A stretch of DNA of 64,000 nucleotides. It comes from Paeniglutamicibacter sp. Y32M11. Lineage in GTDB: Bacteria; Actinomycetota; Actinomycetes; Actinomycetales; Micrococcaceae. Under the pieces are notes generated by a model. It made no database searches. It saw nothing but the letters and a program-made list of their open reading frames with translations, and was not told where the DNA came from. The stretch spans positions 3,038,001 to 3,102,000 of the forward strand of contig NZ_CP079107.1 of NCBI RefSeq assembly GCF_019285735.1. The letters run 5' to 3'. Shown here in pieces: positions 8,523 through 17,155 of the stretch. Positions within the stretch are counted from its first letter, which is position 1; every line of letters begins with the position of its first letter. A program made the translations under genes and the position numbers.

Positions 8523-10076
8523 ATGCCGCACGCGTTTGCTCGAAAATCACCGCTGATCCTCTGGGGAATCGTTTCCCTCTTGCTTCTCACCAGTTGCGCG
8601 TCGGTCCCCACAGCCCCCTCGCCCCCTCCGCTAGTGCAGGAAGAGGCGGCCAGCGAGACCGGGAGCGATCAGCATCATTTCAATTCGCTACCCCTGATCC
8701 TGATGCCCGGGTTAGAAGCCGTTGTGCGGTCCGATGAGCACCGGCATATCTTCACCAAGCACCTCGAAGTCTCCTCGAACCCCGAAATCACCGAGGCCCA
8801 GCGAGCACTCGTTGCGGCAAAAATATCAGCGTTCACAACCTCCGTCGACACCGAAGCACGGACCGTTGTCAGCCCGCGGGCGGAGTTGAACGTACGTAGT
8901 CACCTCGTCGCCATTTCCGAGAATGTCATGGGCATCCGAATCGAGAGCTTTGAGTCCACCGATACCGCCAGTGGGACCAACTATCAGACTCAGTGGTTTG
9001 ATCTGAAACATCATGCCGAAGGCACCACGCGAGATCTATTTGACACCGACGCTAGCTGGGTAACGTTCAAGAAGTTAGTGACCAGGGAACTTAACAACGA
9101 TCCTCAACGTCACACCAGAAGCCCACTATTGCTTGAGAAGGCGTGGCTGGACTCGGTGACCTTCGACCTGCGCGGAAACGCACTGGTTCAACTGGACGAC
9201 GATGCGCCGAGCACCGAAGCCCGCGGCCCTCTTATGGTTTCGGTCAAGGCCGAAGAGGTCACCGACCTATTATCGGATTTCGGAACCAGCGTACGCTCCA
9301 CGCTGACCTCGCCACGGACGTTAAGCCGCTTGCACTCCCGGCTCTCCACTACGGCAAAGGTTCCTCAGTTAAATCCTGCCGCCCCGCAAGCGCCAGAGGG
9401 CACGGTGGCTCCGAAGAGACGCTCGATCAACTGTTCCACCCAAAAATGTGTTGCTCTGACCTTTGATGACGGGCCGGGTCCAAAGACAGCGAAGCTATTG
9501 GACCATTTGAAGGCGGGCAATGCCCCGTCGACCTTCTTCGTCACGGGTCCCAACGCGAAGCTGCGGCCACAAATCTTGCAGCGCATCGTCTCTGAGGGAC
9601 ACCAAATTGGCAATCACACATGGAACCACCGATCGCTACCATCGCTCTCCCTCGCCCAGATTCGACGTGAGATTGACCGCACCGACACCGTGATCACCGA
9701 GGCCGTGGGGTCATCTGCCGCTTTGCTACGTCCTCCCTATGGGGCTCGCAATTCCGCCGTTGATCGGGCGGCAAAGGCCCCGGTCATTCTGTGGGACGTC
9801 GACACCCTGGATTGGAAGCACCGCAACACCGCAAAGGTCGTGAAGGCCGCGGTACAACAGAGCACCCCGGGGTCCATCGTGCTGATGCATGACATCCATT
9901 CGAGCACCGTTGACGCAATTCCCGCGGTTATTTCGGGCCTCAAGGCCAAGGGATACACTCTGGTCACCGTCGGGGAACTGATGGGGCAAACGGGCCTGTT
10001 GCCCGGAGAAACCTACTCATCTGGGCCACATCCGGTGACCAAGACGGCACCCAAGGCGGGGAAAGACCGACGCTGA
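8523..10076 (+). CDS. Lipoprotein polysaccharide deacetylase with RsiV/PdaC-like domain
   Basis: 517-residue secreted enzyme of carbohydrate esterase family 4, predicted to N-deacetylate cell-wall peptidoglycan or related glycans. A lipobox (LLLLTSC) near residue 25 gives a lipid anchor. Residues about 55-300 resemble the DUF3298/RsiV domain found in Bacillus PdaC (a WFDLKHHAEGTTRDLF segment and a later VTFDLRGNALVQLDD). The catalytic NodB domain starts near 305: TFDDGP (metal-binding Asp), NHTWNH (metal His pair), RPPYG, DTLDW and IVLMHDIH, so all five motifs are intact. ATG at 8523 lies in an A+T-rich leader with no clear ribosome site. It is followed 20 bases later by trmB, which has its own promoter. 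Confidence 0.87.
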   Translation: MPHAFARKSPLILWGIVSLLLLTSCASVPTAPSPPPLVQEEAASETGSDQHHFNSLPLILMPGLEAVVRSDEHRHIFTKHLEVSSNPEITEAQRALVAAKISAFTTSVDTEARTVVSPRAELNVRSHLVAISENVMGIRIESFESTDTASGTNYQTQWFDLKHHAEGTTRDLFDTDASWVTFKKLVTRELNNDPQRHTRSPLLLEKAWLDSVTFDLRGNALVQLDDDAPSTEARGPLMVSVKAEEVTDLLSDFGTSVRSTLTSPRTLSRLHSRLSTTAKVPQLNPAAPQAPEGTVAPKRRSINCSTQKCVALTFDDGPGPKTAKLLDHLKAGNAPSTFFVTGPNAKLRPQILQRIVSEGHQIGNHTWNHRSLPSLSLAQIRREIDRTDTVITEAVGSSAALLRPPYGARNSAVDRAAKAPVILWDVDTLDWKHRNTAKVVKAAVQQSTPGSIVLMHDIHSSTVDAIPAVISGLKAKGYTLVTVGELMGQTGLLPGETYSSGPHPVTKTAPKAGKDRR

Positions 10077-10083
10077 AGTTCGC

Positions 10084-10089
10084 TAGGCT
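10084..10089 (+). promoter_or_regulatory. -10 element for a leaderless trmB transcript
   Basis: TAGGCT, then seven bases, then the trmB ATG at 10097. No Shine-Dalgarno sequence is present. The spacing fits an actinobacterial leaderless mRNA starting at the A of ATG; inferred. Confidence 0.5.
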
Positions 10090-10096
10090 TAAGCTC

Positions 10097-10954
10097 ATGA
10101 GCATTCCCCCAGAGTACAAGGCGCCGACCAGCGGCCGCGCCGTCGACGACCTCAGCTTCTATCAGCCCGAGCCTGTGTCATTTGTTCGACGCGGCACCCG
10201 TCTGCATGGTCGTCGCGCCGATGCCTGGGAACGCACGGCCAGCAAGTACATCATTGATCCTCCGCGTGAGCGCACCGACACCTCGGTGGGCGAAGGCTAC
10301 ACCTTCGATGCCGAGGCTCTCTACGGCCGCAAGGCCCCCTTGATCGTTGAGATCGGTTCGGGCCTCGGCGAGGCCATGGCCTTTGCCGCCAGCCAGAATA
10401 GCGACACCGATTTCCTGGCGGTGGAAGTTTACCTGCCCGGGCTGGCAGCGCTGATGGTGCGCGTTGAAAACAGCGAGCTGAGCAATGTGCGAGCGGTTCA
10501 AGCCAATGCTCCAGAAGCCCTCGACTCCATGCTGCCGGCAGAATCCGTCGCCGAGATCTGGATCTTCTTCTCCGATCCGTGGCACAAGATACGCCACCAC
10601 AAGCGCCGCTTGATCAAGGAAAGCTTCCTACCCAAACTCGAGCGCGTTTTGGAGCCCGGTGGAGTCATCCGATTGGCCACCGACTGGTCCAACTATGCCG
10701 AACAAATGCGTGAAGTTTTTGACGCCTCCCCCGCGTTCACCAATCTGCACGCCGGCGAGTTATCCGGTGAGGACAGCAACCTCACCCATGTCCGCCGCTT
10801 GGGCCTCGAAAACGAGGACCCGGACCCGGACTTCCTTGATGAGCTCGGCGGCTGGGCCCCGCGCTTTGAGGGCCGCACCCTGACCAGTTTCGAGGGCAAG
10901 GCCCTGAAGGCTGGCCGCCTGATCTTCGATTTGGCCTACCGCAAGGCACTCTAG
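10097..10954 (+). CDS. trmB: tRNA (guanine-N7-)-methyltransferase
   Basis: Methylates guanosine 46 in the variable loop of tRNAs using S-adenosylmethionine. 285 residues, longer than the roughly 240 of E. coli TrmB because of an N-terminal extension. Visible motifs: SAM site VEIGSGLGE near residue 84, and the signature DPWHKIRHHKRRLI near 158, typical of TrmB (DPW.K.RH.KRR). The C-terminal FEGKALKAGR segment is also conserved. The ATG is fixed by the absence of a ribosome site and a TANNNT element seven bases upstream, suggesting leaderless translation. Confidence 0.95.
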   Translation: MSIPPEYKAPTSGRAVDDLSFYQPEPVSFVRRGTRLHGRRADAWERTASKYIIDPPRERTDTSVGEGYTFDAEALYGRKAPLIVEIGSGLGEAMAFAASQNSDTDFLAVEVYLPGLAALMVRVENSELSNVRAVQANAPEALDSMLPAESVAEIWIFFSDPWHKIRHHKRRLIKESFLPKLERVLEPGGVIRLATDWSNYAEQMREVFDASPAFTNLHAGELSGEDSNLTHVRRLGLENEDPDPDFLDELGGWAPRFEGRTLTSFEGKALKAGRLIFDLAYRKAL

Positions 10955-10965
10955 AACGTCTTCGG

Positions 10966-11002
10966 CGGGGCGGTGGACAGGCGAAGGCCTCACTCCGCCC
11001 CG
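10966..11002. terminator. Hairpin between trmB and the DUF1023 gene
   Basis: CGGGGCGG (10966-10973) pairs with CCGCCCCG (10995-11002), followed on the plus strand by TTCTGCTTT. Lies between convergent stops at 10954 and 11010. Large loop, moderate strength. Confidence 0.5.
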
Positions 11003-11009
11003 TTCTGCT

Positions 11010-11918
11010 TTAAGCCAAGGGCTGCTGTCCGGTGGTGATCAAGGCAATGTTCCGCAGGGACAGTGTGTCCGGATCCCGGTAGCCTCTGGGCGAATCTAAG
11101 TTCCCGTCCATGAACCGGGAGGTGTTATGTCCTCGTGCCGCGTACAGGCCCAGCTCGGGCATGGCCCCCACACTAAAGGCGTGGCCGTTCAGTAGCTGTC
11201 GTCCCGAGAATGCGCGCCCCAGCATGGCCAGGTAATCCCCGTGCGCGATGGCCTCATAAATGTTCTGTTTCGGGATGTTTAACCGATCCGGCGTGCGCGA
11301 GAGAATCCTGGGAATTCCCGCCGATCCGATCATGGCCAGGGCCTGCACTTGAGCTCCAAAGTCGGATTGGGCATCAAGGACCTGAGCGGCCAGTGATGCA
11401 GCGTAGGAATGGGCCTCGATGGCCAGGTGCGGGCGATCTGGCCGCAGCCGAGCAAAGGTACTCAGGTCCTCCGCCAGCCTGCTGATTCCTCGTCGCGCGG
11501 CAATGTTCAGCAGGGCGCTGGCGAGGTTGGGTGTCCGATAGCCCAGCCAGGCCACCACGGCCGGCGCTGGTGCTCCGACGCGGAGTTGCTCAAGGTATAG
11601 CTGTCCGGCTTCGCGCACCGACCCCCACAGGGCGTTGCGGGCTCGAATCCCCGTCCCGGAGAGCTGGAATGTCACGTGGCTGGCGGTGTCAAGATCACCG
11701 ACAGCAATCGCTGCCAACGGCTCCCTGGCCGAGAGATCCAAAAAGAGAAGATGACGGGACGGAATCGCGGGGTCCATGGAACCTCGACGCAAGGCATGGG
11801 CCGTCCCATCCAGTGCCTGCCGGTGAGTGCCGCGCAGGTGCCCACGGATGGCGCAGAGTGCTTCGAATCTTTGATGGGCCATGGCCGATAACCCGGCGTA
11901 GTGAGTAGCTGGTGTCAT
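11010..11918 (-). CDS. DUF1023 alpha/beta-hydrolase-fold protein
   Basis: 302 residues, actinobacterial DUF1023 family with predicted esterase or lipase fold. The core WLGYRTP followed by LAEDLSTFARLRPDRPHLAIEAHSYAA and a late GHNTSRFMDG are recognisable. The nucleophile elbow is normally GHSYGS; here it is AHSYAA, which keeps the serine but replaces both flanking glycines, so activity is uncertain. The ATG at 11918 has AAGGGA upstream and lies only 30 bases after the hspR stop on the same strand, so it may be the last gene of the heat-shock operon. Substrate unknown. Confidence 0.75.
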   Translation of the reverse strand: MTPATHYAGLSAMAHQRFEALCAIRGHLRGTHRQALDGTAHALRRGSMDPAIPSRHLLFLDLSAREPLAAIAVGDLDTASHVTFQLSGTGIRARNALWGSVREAGQLYLEQLRVGAPAPAVVAWLGYRTPNLASALLNIAARRGISRLAEDLSTFARLRPDRPHLAIEAHSYAASLAAQVLDAQSDFGAQVQALAMIGSAGIPRILSRTPDRLNIPKQNIYEAIAHGDYLAMLGRAFSGRQLLNGHAFSVGAMPELGLYAARGHNTSRFMDGNLDSPRGYRDPDTLSLRNIALITTGQQPLA

Positions 11919-11948
11919 GGTCTTATCCCTTGCCGACGGTGGGCACTG

Positions 11949-12380
11949 CTACTTGTTACGCGGCTTCCACACCACCACGGCCTGGCTGCGGCCGCGCGGG
12001 CGCTGTCCGCGGGCCAGGGAAACCACATCGCCGGTGCTGCCGGCGGCGAAAACTCGTCCCAGGCCCATGGCCTGGTGGGCGCTGCGCAAGGCAAACACTT
12101 CGTTGCTCAACTCCCCCACGCGTGAGCGCAGGGCAGCCACCTGGTTTTCTAGGGCCATGATGCGCCTGATGCCCTCCAGGGAGACACCGTCCTTGGAAAG
12201 CCGCTGAATTTCGCGCAATAGTTCAACGTCGTGCTCCGAGTAGCGACGCTGCTTTCCGCCCTGCCGCGAGGGGGACACCAGACCCAGGCGGTCATATTGC
12301 CGCAGCGTCTGGGGGTGCATCTCGGCCAACTCCGCTGCCATGGAAATGACAAAGATCGGCCTCAGTCGGTCAGTAGCCAT
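11949..12380 (-). CDS. hspR: Heat-shock repressor HspR (MerR family)
   Basis: 143-residue transcriptional repressor that binds HAIR sites and uses DnaK as co-repressor. N-terminal MerR-type winged helix: FVISMAAELAEMHPQTLRQYDRLGLVSPSR and then GKQRRYSEHDVELLREI, followed by a coiled coil (ALENQVAALRSRVGELSNEV) and a basic tail. Last heat-shock gene of the dnaK-grpE-dnaJ-hspR operon, the standard actinobacterial order. ATG at 12380 is preferred over GTG at 12386 because GGAAGGG is then about nine bases upstream. HAIR sites occur ahead of dnaK (two) and clpB (one). Confidence 0.95.
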   Translation of the reverse strand: MATDRLRPIFVISMAAELAEMHPQTLRQYDRLGLVSPSRQGGKQRRYSEHDVELLREIQRLSKDGVSLEGIRRIMALENQVAALRSRVGELSNEVFALRSAHQAMGLGRVFAAGSTGDVVSLARGQRPRGRSQAVVVWKPRNK

Positions 12381-12435
12381 GATCACTGCCCTTCCGTTCT
12401 AATATGTTCCACCGTAGCCAAAATCCTGGTACGGA

Positions 12436-12475
12436 CAAGCGCCCCGCGCCGCGCAATGGCGGAACGAGGCGCTTG
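12436..12475 (-). other. Intercistronic hairpin between dnaJ and hspR
   Basis: CAAGCGCC (12436-12443) pairs with GGCGCTTG (12468-12475), with more G+C pairing possible inside. It lies in the roughly 100-base gap between the dnaJ stop and hspR start, where it could reduce hspR expression or protect upstream mRNA. Function inferred. Confidence 0.4.
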
Positions 12476-12480
12476 GTTAA

Positions 12481-13431
12481 CTAGAGTGTTGCGCGGGTGA
12501 ACAGGCTTTCGCGCGGATCCTCATCCTTGGTGGCTGCGGCGAAGGCCTCGACGGCCTCCTGTGCTTCCTTGCTGAGGTTCTGCGGGATGACCACGTCCAG
12601 GGTGATCAGCAGGTCGCCGCTGATCTTGGACGTGACAACCCCACGGCCCTTCAGGCGCAGGGTGCGACCGGTGGCCGAACCCGCGGGAACCTTCATCTTG
12701 ACTCGTTCCCCGGTGAGCGTGGGGACTTCGATCTGGCCACCGAGTGCGGCTTCGGAGAAGGAAATCGGGACGTGAATCCGGATATTGTTCTCCTCGCGGA
12801 TGAAGAAGCCGTGTGGCTTGACGGTGACCTTCACAATCAGGTCCCCCGCGCCGGCACCGCCCGGGGAGCCCTTGCCGCGCACGCGGACCGATTGCCCGTC
12901 CTTGATGCCGGCAGGAATCCGAACGTCGATGATCTCACCATTGGCTTCACGCAGCCCAATGGTCGTTCCCTTCATGGAACCGGCAAAGGAGATCGAGGTG
13001 CTTGCCGTGCGGTCGGCACCCTTGCGTGGTGCCTGCTGGCCGAAGCCACCGCCGCCAAAGAGGTCGGCAAAGTCCGGTGGAACCTGACCACCACGTCGGG
13101 ATCCGCCACCACCGCCGAAGAGGTTGGAGAAGACGTCCTCGAAGCCGGCGTTGCCCTGGCCTCCACCCTGTCCGCCGGCGCTGAAGCGTGCCCCGGAGCC
13201 CATGGCCCGGATGCCGTCGTATTGCTGACGTTCTTCGCTGTCGGACAGGACCGCGTTGGCCTCGGTGATGTCCTTGAACTTGCGCTCGGCCTCGGGGTCC
13301 CCGGCGTTGGTATCCGGGTGGAACTTGCGCGCCATCTTCCGATACGCCTTCTTGATGTCCGCGTCGCTGGCGTCCTTGGAGACGCCAAGAATGGCGTAGA
13401 AATCTTTGTCGACCCAGTCCTGACTTGCCAC
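12481..13431 (-). CDS. dnaJ: DnaJ/CbpA-type co-chaperone without zinc finger
   Basis: 316-residue J-domain protein that stimulates DnaK ATPase. J domain at residues about 9-75 with the essential HPD (KFHPDTN), then a G/F-rich linker (about 80-140, several GGGG and FGGGG runs), then two C-terminal beta-sandwich client domains. The CXXCXGXG zinc-finger repeats of class I DnaJ are absent; there are no cysteines in the whole protein, so it is a class II (CbpA-like) J-protein although placed in the dnaK operon. GTG at 13431 has a strong AAAGGAGG seven bases upstream. Another zinc-finger DnaJ is expected elsewhere in the genome. Confidence 0.92.
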   Translation of the reverse strand: MASQDWVDKDFYAILGVSKDASDADIKKAYRKMARKFHPDTNAGDPEAERKFKDITEANAVLSDSEERQQYDGIRAMGSGARFSAGGQGGGQGNAGFEDVFSNLFGGGGGSRRGGQVPPDFADLFGGGGFGQQAPRKGADRTASTSISFAGSMKGTTIGLREANGEIIDVRIPAGIKDGQSVRVRGKGSPGGAGAGDLIVKVTVKPHGFFIREENNIRIHVPISFSEAALGGQIEVPTLTGERVKMKVPAGSATGRTLRLKGRGVVTSKISGDLLITLDVVIPQNLSKEAQEAVEAFAAATKDEDPRESLFTRATL

Positions 13432-13581
13432 CGGGCGCCTCCTTTGCTGTAAAAAATCTGTGGCTCACCCGCTCATCGATCGCGGCGGGGAGAAATCTAG
13501 GGTGTTGACTCCACCAAGTATGCGACGGATCGCGGGCTCCATCACCGGAACCTGGTGCGAACCGCCGCATACCTGGTAGCT

Positions 13582-13614
13582 GGTGTGGCACCCGCCTAGG
13601 GCAGGAGCCACACC
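13582..13614 (-). other. Hairpin just after grpE in the heat-shock operon
   Basis: GGTGTGGC (13582-13589) and GCCACACC (13607-13614) pair. It falls within an unusually long 190-base grpE-dnaJ gap that has no gene. It could be a partial terminator or mRNA-processing element setting lower dnaJ-hspR levels; not followed by a T-run on the minus strand. Confidence 0.45.
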
Positions 13615-13621
13615 GTGGTAA

Positions 13622-14182
13622 TTACTCTCCGAGGGAGACGATTACCTGGGCGGCACGCAGAACGCGCTCGCCCTTCTTGAAGCCCGGACGCAGAATCTGC
13701 GCCACGTGATCCGCCGGAATTTCGGCGTTTGGCTGCTGGATCAGTGCCTCGTGAATGTTCGGGTCGAAGGCCACGCCGGCTTCGTCAACGCGCAGCAGGC
13801 CAAGGCCTTCGAGCACGGTGTCGAGCTTGTTGGCAATCGACGCGAAGGGGCCATCAACCAGGTCACCATGCTGGCGAGCGGCGTCGATGTCATCAACCAC
13901 CGGCAACAGGTTGACGATGACCGACTGGATGGCGTTTTCACGCGCTACATCGCGGTCACGTTCAACACGCCTGCGGTAGTTGACGTATTCGGCCTGCAGG
14001 CGCAATAGGTCATCGCGCAGTTCGGCTTCCTTGTCCACCACCGGGGTTGCTTCCTCGGTGTCGAGGCCGGCCTCATTGAGGATGGCCTCGGCCTGGCTCA
14101 ACGCGTCGCCCGAGTCATGGGCTTCGTCGACCGGAGTAACCTCTTCGTGGGAGGTAGCTTCGTCGTGATTTTCCTCTGACAT
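13622..14182 (-). CDS. grpE: Nucleotide exchange factor GrpE
   Basis: 186 residues; releases ADP from DnaK. The acidic, low-complexity N-terminus (rich in E, D, T, S to about residue 50) is followed by a long helix (ELRDDLLRLQAEYVNYRRR) used for dimerisation, then LLPVVDDIDAARQHGD and the beta-domain (VAFDPNIHEALIQ, FKKGERVLRAAQVIVS). Starts 14 bases after dnaK on the minus strand, so the two are translated from one mRNA. Confidence 0.95.
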   Translation of the reverse strand: MSEENHDEATSHEEVTPVDEAHDSGDALSQAEAILNEAGLDTEEATPVVDKEAELRDDLLRLQAEYVNYRRRVERDRDVARENAIQSVIVNLLPVVDDIDAARQHGDLVDGPFASIANKLDTVLEGLGLLRVDEAGVAFDPNIHEALIQQPNAEIPADHVAQILRPGFKKGERVLRAAQVIVSLGE

Positions 14183-14196
14183 GGTCGATGCGCCCC

Positions 14197-16050
<1,854 letters not shown>

Positions 16051-16106
16051 GAGGATGCTCCTTCTTACCTGGGGAAATGAACCAACGACCAACCCGAATT
16101 CAATCG

Positions 16107-16127
16107 GTTGAGCGTTCTGCACTCAAG
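16107..16127 (-). promoter_or_regulatory. HAIR operator 1 at the dnaK promoter (proximal)
   Basis: GTTGAGC (16107-16113), seven-base spacer, ACTCAAG (16121-16127). It partly overlaps the -10 hexamer and covers the probable transcription start. One position differs from the consensus in each direction of the left arm. Confidence 0.85.
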
Positions 16128-16153
16128 TTTACCGAAGTGCAAAACGATGTCAA
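16126..16153 (-). promoter_or_regulatory. Housekeeping-type promoter of the dnaK operon
   Basis: Read on the minus strand: -35 TTGACA (16148-16153), 16-base spacer, -10 TAAACT (16126-16131). It is flanked on both sides by HAIR operators, so HspR control of a sigma-70-like promoter is expected rather than an alternative sigma factor. Confidence 0.75.
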
Positions 16154-16159
16154 TTCAAA

Positions 16160-16180
16160 GTTGAGCGCGCATGGCTCAAG
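16160..16180 (-). promoter_or_regulatory. HAIR operator 2 at the dnaK promoter (distal)
   Basis: GTTGAGC (16160-16166), seven-base spacer, GCTCAAG (16174-16180). It lies just upstream of the -35 element and 53 bases from the proximal HAIR, i.e. about five helical turns, on the same face. Confidence 0.82.
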
Positions 16181-16378
16181 TTTGGGTTTGAAGGGTCAAA
16201 TTTGCCGCCATGGAGCTAGAAAATCCCCGGAATGACAAGGAACTTAGAGTTTGCTGAGAGTCGCGTTCGCCCTCAGTGATCACCCTCTGGGAGCATCGCC
16301 GAGTTCCGATCACCGGCCGCGACGGGTCGGCTTTCGGGCCACGAGCTGCCGCTGTTTACCGGTGAGCCTCCGTGCCCC
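16181..16378. other. Intergenic region without identified gene
   Basis: Together with the dnaK control region this forms a 328-base gene-free stretch. This part lies downstream of the minus-strand exporter gene and upstream of the dnaK promoter. I see no convincing open frame, RNA or terminator in it. Confidence 0.5.
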
Positions 16379-16852
16379 CTAACGGGCGCCGATAACGTCA
16401 ATGCCCAGGTACACCAGCAGGCCAAACGCGGTTCCCCACAGAATGATCGAAATAACCTGCCAGAAAATGACCTTCTCCTTGGATGCTCCAAAGGACACCA
16501 ACGCGGCCGAGGTGATCTGGCTCGGAAGGATCGTCTGGCCCAGGAGGCTAACACCGGCGATGCCGTACTTATCGAAGGCGGCACGCAACTTGACGTACTT
16601 TTGGGAAGGTTCCTTAGTGCCTTTGCTCGCTTTTCTACGCAGAAAGTGGGCACCGTTGACCATGAGCAACATTGAGGCCACGTTGCCCACCACGGCCGCA
16701 AGGATCGCGATCACTGGGTTAACGCCAATGACGACCCCAATCGCTGCACCAAAGTACGACTCCACAAACGGAATGGCGGCTGCAAGCATCACCGCCAGCC
16801 ACGCCAGTGCCGGAGGGAACGTCGAGGTGAAATCCTGCAATGACTCAATCAT
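16379..16852 (-). CDS. Small multidrug-export-family (Sm_multidrug_ex) membrane protein
   Basis: 157-residue integral membrane protein. Its opening PALAWLAVMLAAAIPFVESYFGAAIG and GVNPVIAILAAVVGNVASML, a basic cytoplasmic loop (FLRRKASKGTKEPSQKY), and two C-terminal hydrophobic segments match Pfam PF06695, annotated as small multidrug export proteins; transport function is not proven for the family. ATG at 16852 is selected because AGGAG sits seven bases upstream. It is a monocistronic unit upstream of dnaK. Confidence 0.75.
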   Translation of the reverse strand: MIESLQDFTSTFPPALAWLAVMLAAAIPFVESYFGAAIGVVIGVNPVIAILAAVVGNVASMLLMVNGAHFLRRKASKGTKEPSQKYVKLRAAFDKYGIAGVSLLGQTILPSQITSAALVSFGASKEKVIFWQVISIILWGTAFGLLVYLGIDVIGAR

Positions 16853-17066
16853 GGTCAAACTCCTATGTCACACTGCGGCAATCTGTTCTGCTGCTCCGGT
16901 TGACCCCGGTGGTCTTGCACCAGCGGCCTGTTCTTCCCTCCCAGATTATTGGTTGTCACCCGGGAAACCGGTGCCACCAAAGGATGATCTCTACCGACCA
17001 CGTCAGCTGCGGATTCAGACAAAGGGATGAATCCGCATCCGCGAAATTCACTACCGTTGCTTAAAC
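16853..17066. other. Promoter-side intergenic region
   Basis: Leader of the minus-strand exporter gene; with the adjacent hairpin it makes a 303-base gene-free interval. Only the AGGAG ribosome site near 16860-16864 is recognisable. Confidence 0.4.
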
Positions 17067-17118
17067 GCCGGTGGGCCCGGTCAAGCAACGTTTGAGTTGC
17101 TTGACCGGGCCCACCGGC
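17067..17118 (-). terminator. Perfect 23-bp hairpin downstream of the helicase gene
   Basis: Arms 17067-17089 and 17096-17118 are exact reverse complements with a six-base loop, the longest perfect stem in the window together with the 46.9 kb one. It lies 37 bases past the helicase stop. No T-tract follows on the minus strand. Confidence 0.75.
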
Positions 17119-17155
17119 GATCAGGTTCTACCGCGGCAACGCCGCGAATCGATCC

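Noticed and set aside
16051-16122. Extended N-terminus of dnaK
   Set aside because: The extra codons overlap a HAIR operator and the promoter; the conserved protein begins at ATG 16050.
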